From: an uncultured Collinsella sp.
Lineage (GTDB): Bacteria > Actinomycetota > Coriobacteriia > Coriobacteriales > Coriobacteriaceae
Assembly (NCBI GenBank): GCA_902493855.1
Contig: CABUQV010000005.1
Coordinates: 1-64,000, forward strand
Length of the DNA stretch: 64,000 bases
Reading direction: 5' to 3'
The position numbers were made by a program, and so were the translations under genes. Under the pieces are notes generated by a model. It was not told where the DNA came from. It saw only the letters and a list, made by a program, of their open reading frames with translations, and searched no databases. This document shows positions 59,611 through 64,000 of the stretch, piece after piece (within the stretch, counting starts at the first letter, position 1; every line of letters starts with the position of its first letter).

Positions 59611-60783
59611 TTATTTATTTATGTCGTCTATGGGCCCGCCCTTGGTCAACAAGATAACGTGGTCGATGTCATGCCTCGACATCTCAAGCCGCACGCGCTT
59701 CAGCGCGTCCTCTCTTGTCACAGGGACCTCCTCGCAGTTAAGCACGACGATAGAGGGCTTTACCGGCCCACCTTCCGCCTTTTCGAACTGCCGCACTGCC
59801 TTTCTTATATTGCGCTCGATGAACCTAAGCCCGTTGACGCCAGACGCATCGCTTGTCGGGCTCTTCAGCTCGCATAGCTTGCCGTCGAGCAGCAGGTCGA
59901 TATTGGAAAAGCCCTCCGGCGCGTCCTCCTTACGGACGACGACCTCGTGACCGGCCGCCCGAAGCGCCTCGTGCGCCGCGAGGTCGTAGGAGCCGCCGCG
60001 CTCGTGCGCGAAGGTCTCTTTCGGCTTCTTGTACACGATTGGAGGCCCAGGCGAACCGAGCACCGCACGCTTCGCCGCGTCCTTGTCGGCGCTCGTCAGA
60101 CTTTCGTCCTCATCGATGTTCTTGAACTGTGCCCACTGCTCGCGAAGCTCCTCGGGGCGCACGCCCTCCACGAGCTCCGCGTCCGGGTCGTCCTCGAAGC
60201 CGGGGACCACCTTGCAGTCGCAGTGTCGGTGGAAGTGTTTGAACTCGCCGGCGGATTTGCGCGTGTGGTAGACCGCGCCGCGGCTCGCGAGCATGATGCA
60301 GAAGGTGCAGGTCTCGAAGCCCGTCGGCACGCGCGCGAAGCGCACGCCGGCGCTCCTGTCGCGGCCCACGTTGGAGATGATCGTCTCGTTCAGGCTGCGG
60401 AACGCGTCGTTCCTGGCGTACTCGCCGCACGCCCTGGCGAACGCCGCGTCACCGCCCTTCACGAGCTTCTTCGCCTGGTATCTGGCAACGGTATCGACCG
60501 ATTCTGGCCTGTAGGTCGTCATGGTGACGGCCTGCTGCAGCCTGGCGCCGTTGCGCTCTGCGAGGTCGTCGTACCACTGCGCCGCGAACTCCGCCGCCAC
60601 GTCGTCGTAGCCCTGGACGAAGCCCTCCATGATGAGCTTCGCGGCCTCGCGTTTCTCGGCGACGGTCGCGCCCACGTGGGAGCGGCACCAGGCGAGCACG
60701 GCGGCCTCCACGTCGGATGCCGCCCTGTCTCCTATCTTCGCCACGGCCCGGTTGTAGGCCGCGAACTCAGGCGCGCTAATCAT
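59611..60783 (-). CDS. MuF-type minor head protein with C-terminal nuclease-like (toxin) domain
   Basis: A 390-residue two-part protein. Residues 1-215 match minor head/head-morphogenesis proteins (ETCTFCIMLASRGAVYHTRKSAG, then FHRHCDCKVVPGF with metal-like Cys/His). After a linker, residues 260-390 look like a PD-(D/E)XK nuclease as in CdiA C-terminal tRNase toxins: NIDLLLDGKLCELKSPT with D296, E305 and K307, then a helix RFIERNIRKAVRQFEKAE. Such MuF toxins travel in the virion. No obvious immunity gene is next to it. Confidence 0.75.
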   Translation of the reverse strand: MISAPEFAAYNRAVAKIGDRAASDVEAAVLAWCRSHVGATVAEKREAAKLIMEGFVQGYDDVAAEFAAQWYDDLAERNGARLQQAVTMTTYRPESVDTVARYQAKKLVKGGDAAFARACGEYARNDAFRSLNETIISNVGRDRSAGVRFARVPTGFETCTFCIMLASRGAVYHTRKSAGEFKHFHRHCDCKVVPGFEDDPDAELVEGVRPEELREQWAQFKNIDEDESLTSADKDAAKRAVLGSPGPPIVYKKPKETFAHERGGSYDLAAHEALRAAGHEVVVRKEDAPEGFSNIDLLLDGKLCELKSPTSDASGVNGLRFIERNIRKAVRQFEKAEGGPVKPSIVVLNCEEVPVTREDALKRVRLEMSRHDIDHVILLTKGGPIDDINK

Positions 60784-62194
60784 CGGCGGGCTGCGCAGGT
60801 TCTGCCGCCTGGGTGACGCCCGCCATCAGGTCGAGCGCCGCCGAGCGCGTCACGTTGCGTCTGATCTCGGACGAGACGTTGCGCACCTCGTCGTCGTCGA
60901 GGCCGTTGAGCCGCCAGAAGGTCGGCGTGCCGGCGAAACCCTCGACCGCCGAAGCGAGCTTGATGGAGCTGTCAGTCTGCTGGGCCAGCGTCGGCATGGC
61001 GGGGTTCAGGAAGTGGACGGACACGCCGCAGGCGTCCTCGGCCTCCTCGTAGGAGCACCCAAGTTCCGTGGCAATCGCTGCGGTCGCGGCATTCGCCAGC
61101 GCCGCCTTGGCCTCGCGGATGAAGCTCTTGCACTTGAGGATGAGCGGCTCGTTCTCGGCGTAGATCGCCTCGGCGGAGCTGGGGTTGTCGCTCATGATGC
61201 CGAACTGCCCCACGTGGATGCCGGTCGCTGCGCTCATGCGCTTGCACAGGTTGCCGAAGTGCTCGGTCATGGGCTGCATGCTCGGCTGAGTGAGCTGGCC
61301 GAACTGCGGAATCGTGCCGTCCTCGGTCTTGGTGACCTCGAAGATGGAGCCGATGAAGGCGCTCCATTTGGTCTTGTCGGCGAACGCGTCTCCGTCGGTG
61401 CCCAGCAGGTACTTCTGCGTGGACGCGGCGAACGCGGCGGCGATCTCCTCGTTGACGTTGGCGCGCATGGCGCAGTCGATGTTCCAGCGCACCTCGGAGT
61501 TGATCCTGGACACGCCGAACGGTCGGTCGTCGTCGGGGTTGTGCGGCATGACGAACATGGGCACGGCGCCCAGGCCGTGCTCCACGTACTCCGCCGCCCA
61601 CTCGTTGCGGCGAACCTCGCGGATGCGCACCATGCGGTCCGGCAGCATCACGTTGACCCAGTCCGGGCGGTCCGTGGGCCGCCCGCGGTCCTTGGCGAAG
61701 GAGACGACGAACATGCCGGAGGACAGGCACTCGTGGACGTCGTCCCAGATGCCCGTGCACAGGGTCGGCGGGTACGCCGAGATGCGGGCGTGCCCGTCCT
61801 CGTCCGCCGTCACCACGAGCATGGAGAAGCAGTACTTGAGTGCGGAGTTGACGGCCTTGCCGACGCGCGTGGCCATCTTGTTGCGCTTGGCCACGGAGGT
61901 GAGCAGGCCGTCGAAGTCCTCATCGTCGGGGCACGTGAACCCGTCGAAGGCGATGTGGTCGCGCATGACCTCCACGCACTTGTATCCCCAGCCGCACGCG
62001 ACCTCCAGGTCGCGCAGCGAGTCGGGCACGGCGATGCCGAGGTCCTTGAGCATGTTGCGCGCCTCGTAGTAGTCCGAGCGCAGGAGGTTGCCCTTGTAGT
62101 GGGTCTGCCAGCTGTTGAGCAGGCAGCGCACCGTCTCGCGGTCCTCCTCGAGCAGGCCGTCGGCGGACGCCACGGCGTAAGGTATCGAGATCAA
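60776..62194 (-). CDS. portal protein (SPP1 gp6-like)
   Basis: A 472-residue protein forming the dodecameric gate for DNA. YYEARNMLKDLGIAVPD, the WNIDCAMRANVNEEIAAAFA region and PSSAEAIYAENEPLILKCK are typical of the SPP1-type portal family. It starts in the last codons of the terminase gene (ATGA overlap). Confidence 0.85.
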   Translation of the reverse strand: MISIPYAVASADGLLEEDRETVRCLLNSWQTHYKGNLLRSDYYEARNMLKDLGIAVPDSLRDLEVACGWGYKCVEVMRDHIAFDGFTCPDDEDFDGLLTSVAKRNKMATRVGKAVNSALKYCFSMLVVTADEDGHARISAYPPTLCTGIWDDVHECLSSGMFVVSFAKDRGRPTDRPDWVNVMLPDRMVRIREVRRNEWAAEYVEHGLGAVPMFVMPHNPDDDRPFGVSRINSEVRWNIDCAMRANVNEEIAAAFAASTQKYLLGTDGDAFADKTKWSAFIGSIFEVTKTEDGTIPQFGQLTQPSMQPMTEHFGNLCKRMSAATGIHVGQFGIMSDNPSSAEAIYAENEPLILKCKSFIREAKAALANAATAAIATELGCSYEEAEDACGVSVHFLNPAMPTLAQQTDSSIKLASAVEGFAGTPTFWRLNGLDDDEVRNVSSEIRRNVTRSAALDLMAGVTQAAEPAQPADD

Positions 62195-63684
62195 GTGACC
62201 CTCGCCTTCATTCCGGGTTTTCTCTTCGATGTGTTAAGCGCGAGCAGCGCCAGCCCCGCGGCCTCGATGGGCGCGGCGTTGTCGCCGCCGAAGCCCCAGC
62301 CGCCGCCGGAGCCGATCTTGCGCTTGGGGGATGTCTCGGCGGAAAGGTCGAGCGCAGGGCACGCAATGTGCGTGACCGAGCCCGCCTTCGCGCCGGACGA
62401 GATGAGACTTGCGGCGGTCACGGCCTGGTCGGTGCTCGGGCGCAGGATGTAGTCCTTGGGCATGCCCATGCCCTCGAGCTTGTCGCACAGGGCGCCGGCG
62501 CCTGCCTTGCCGTCGATGGCGACGCAGGCGTACCTGCCCGCCCTCGCGGCGATCCAGTAGGCCAGCCAATCCGTGCTGGGCTCCGGGTCCTTGCAGAAGG
62601 GAAGCTCAACATGCACGGTCGGCGAGCCGGGCGGCCGCACGGCGCACGCCACGGCGACGGTCGAGCCGTCGGCGCTGAATCTCACGCCGGCGCAGATCCT
62701 GCAGTCGGCGTTCAGCTCGGGGCCGCTCTCCACGAGGCACTCGCCCCATGCGTCGGAGCCGATGATGGGCTTCTCCACCTGGTTCTGTGGGGGCAGCCAG
62801 TAGCCCAGGTACTCCTGGGCGGCGCCAAGCTCGTCCATGTCCTTCATGCCGGTTCGGATGGCGCGGATGTCGGCGTGGTAGCCGAGCGAGGGCATGACCT
62901 CCGGCCAGCGGCTCTCGTCCCAGATGTCGCCGACCTCCTCGACGCCGTACTCCAGCCAGAGCAGATCGGACGCCTTCTCGCCGCCCTCCCATGCCTGCCG
63001 CCGGAGGTTCTTGAACACCTCGGCGGGGTTGCCGGCGCGGGTCGGCGTTCCGGCGTACACGATCATCAGGTTGTGCTTGGCGCCGGACGTCGTCGTCGGG
63101 TTGATGACCTGGGTGTGGATGCCCGTGAGCTCCTGGGCCTCGTCGTATATGACGATGTCGAAGGAGAAGCCCAGGCGCGAGGACTTGGTTCTCGTCGAGA
63201 ACTGGATGACGCCGCCGGAGCTGAACCGCATCCATTCCTGGCCGGTCTGGGAGCAGACCTCGACCAGGAGCTTGCGCCAGCGCGGGATTCCCTCGGACGT
63301 GTCGCCGGGGCGGCGGCCGAAGATCTTGCGGAAGCGGTCGACCATCTCCATGGTCGTCGAGTAGTTGTGCTCGGTCCAGAGCACCTTGTAGCCGGCCAGC
63401 GCCGCCATGACCGCGACCCACACGATGATGTCGACGGACTTGCCTTGCTGTCGCGGGATGGAGATGCCGACACGCGGGTGGACCCACTTGCCGCTCGCGT
63501 CCACGGCGCCGATGTCATGGGCGAGCTGCTCCTGCCACGGCACGAGCTTGTATCCCATCGTCGGGGCGAGCTCGACCGCGAGGGAGCCGATGGACCTCTC
63601 GTAGGGCTGGACGAGGCGAAGCCTCGGCTTAGCCGAGGACGTCGCGCAGGACCGAGACGGCGTTGATGATGACATCGTCGCCAC
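62191..63684 (-). CDS. terminase large subunit
   Basis: A protein of about 497 residues that cuts and pumps DNA. The ATPase half has Walker A SIPRQQGKS and Walker B IVIYDEAQ; the coupling motif is VYAGTPTR. The nuclease half has GVRFSADGSTVAVA and CVAIDGKAGAG with acidic residues. The start is uncertain: GTG 63684 or ATG 63675 both lie near GGAGG inside the small-subunit gene. Confidence 0.88.
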   Translation of the reverse strand: MATMSSSTPSRSCATSSAKPRLRLVQPYERSIGSLAVELAPTMGYKLVPWQEQLAHDIGAVDASGKWVHPRVGISIPRQQGKSVDIIVWVAVMAALAGYKVLWTEHNYSTTMEMVDRFRKIFGRRPGDTSEGIPRWRKLLVEVCSQTGQEWMRFSSGGVIQFSTRTKSSRLGFSFDIVIYDEAQELTGIHTQVINPTTTSGAKHNLMIVYAGTPTRAGNPAEVFKNLRRQAWEGGEKASDLLWLEYGVEEVGDIWDESRWPEVMPSLGYHADIRAIRTGMKDMDELGAAQEYLGYWLPPQNQVEKPIIGSDAWGECLVESGPELNADCRICAGVRFSADGSTVAVACAVRPPGSPTVHVELPFCKDPEPSTDWLAYWIAARAGRYACVAIDGKAGAGALCDKLEGMGMPKDYILRPSTDQAVTAASLISSGAKAGSVTHIACPALDLSAETSPKRKIGSGGGWGFGGDNAAPIEAAGLALLALNTSKRKPGMKARVT

Positions 63685-64000
63685 CGTCCTCCCCAGCCCC
63701 CTCTATTCGTTCAATCTGCTCGAGCGTCTCGCGGTACTCCTTGGCGAGCCGGGCCGCCTGGCTGGGCTCGGCGTCGTATAGCTGTCGCTCGATGACCTGC
63801 CGCACCCACCGGAGCCTCCCGAGCGTGTCCTGGCGGCCGTCCGGGCCGTCCGCGGGGGGCGCCGAGACGCCCGCGCCCACGGACTCCCCCGTGGACTCGC
63901 CGGTCGCGATCTCGCCGCTCTCCTTCATTCTCTTGATGAGGGCGCACACGCCCGAGCGCGACCGCTTGAGCTTCTTCGCGATAGCCGCAGGTCCGAGCGC
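63629..64000 (-). CDS. terminase small subunit (partial, runs off the right edge)
   Basis: The frame is open to the window edge. The part before the first start codon at 63949 reads ALGPAAIAKKLKRSRSGV, a helix-turn-helix that terminase small subunits use to bind the packaging site, so the gene extends beyond the window. The remainder has a helical oligomerisation region (RWVRQVIERQLYDAEPSQAA). Confidence 0.8.
   Translation of the reverse strand, partial: ALGPAAIAKKLKRSRSGVCALIKRMKESGEIATGESTGESVGAGVSAPPADGPDGRQDTLGRLRWVRQVIERQLYDAEPSQAARLAKEYRETLEQIERIEGAGEDGGDDVIINAVSVLRDVLG

Noticed and set aside
1..64000. CRISPR array
   Set aside because: No series of equal direct repeats with regular spacers was seen. 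The repeats present are inverted and scattered.

Overview
The window looks like a chromosome piece from a GC-rich, anaerobic member of the Coriobacteriia, most like Collinsella. This is judged from codon use, the selenium and molybdenum gene content, and protein character, not from a database search. About 42 kb of host chromosome is followed by about 21.6 kb of an integrated siphovirus-like prophage that runs off the right edge.

Host part, left to right: the tail end of an IS3-like element; two tRNA genes (Gly, Pro) with a clear promoter; brnQ; a selenium/sulfur operon (cysteine desulfurase, DUF3343, yedF, selD). selD itself contains an in-frame TGA at codon 17 and is very probably a selenoprotein. 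Next come an ATP-driven activase and two 2-hydroxyacyl-CoA dehydratase-type iron-sulfur proteins, the molybdate transport genes modABC with moaB and moeA, a ClC-type channel, a lipid kinase, xpt, an MFS exporter, metY, yigZ, RNase P RNA, rpsA, a cysteine desulfidase-like gene, rpiB, ndk, argH and argG, polA, an M18 aminopeptidase, yaaA, and thiC (with TPP riboswitch) and thiD.

The spaces between host genes are full of structured DNA. One dispersed family has ends TTGCGGTGAAATA (four full copies and one half copy). A second family has four copies with a shared branched-hairpin architecture and co-varying stems. There is also a perfect 33-bp inverted repeat. Upstream of argG lies a 24-codon leader reading frame with six arginine codons among its last eleven sense codons, followed by a terminator-like hairpin, which fits an arginine attenuator.

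Prophage part (about 42.4 kb to the end, late genes on the minus strand): terminase small and large subunits, portal, a MuF-type minor head protein with a nuclease-like C-terminal domain, two phage tRNA genes (Trp, Leu), scaffold, capsid, head-tail connectors, major tail protein, tail chaperones with a slippery AAAAAAC site, tape measure, distal tail and hub proteins, collagen-like fibre proteins, holin and endolysin. The early region (repressor, replication, probably the true integrase) is not in the window.

The most notable system is in the prophage at 44.8-47.8 kb. A tail-fibre gene carries a 12-bp core (ATTCTGTATCCC) in frame at about residue 168. Four more copies of this core, in both orientations, each head an open promoterless C-terminal cassette, and a tyrosine recombinase gene ends exactly at the outermost copy. 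This is the architecture of a shufflon that would switch the fibre tip among five alternatives.
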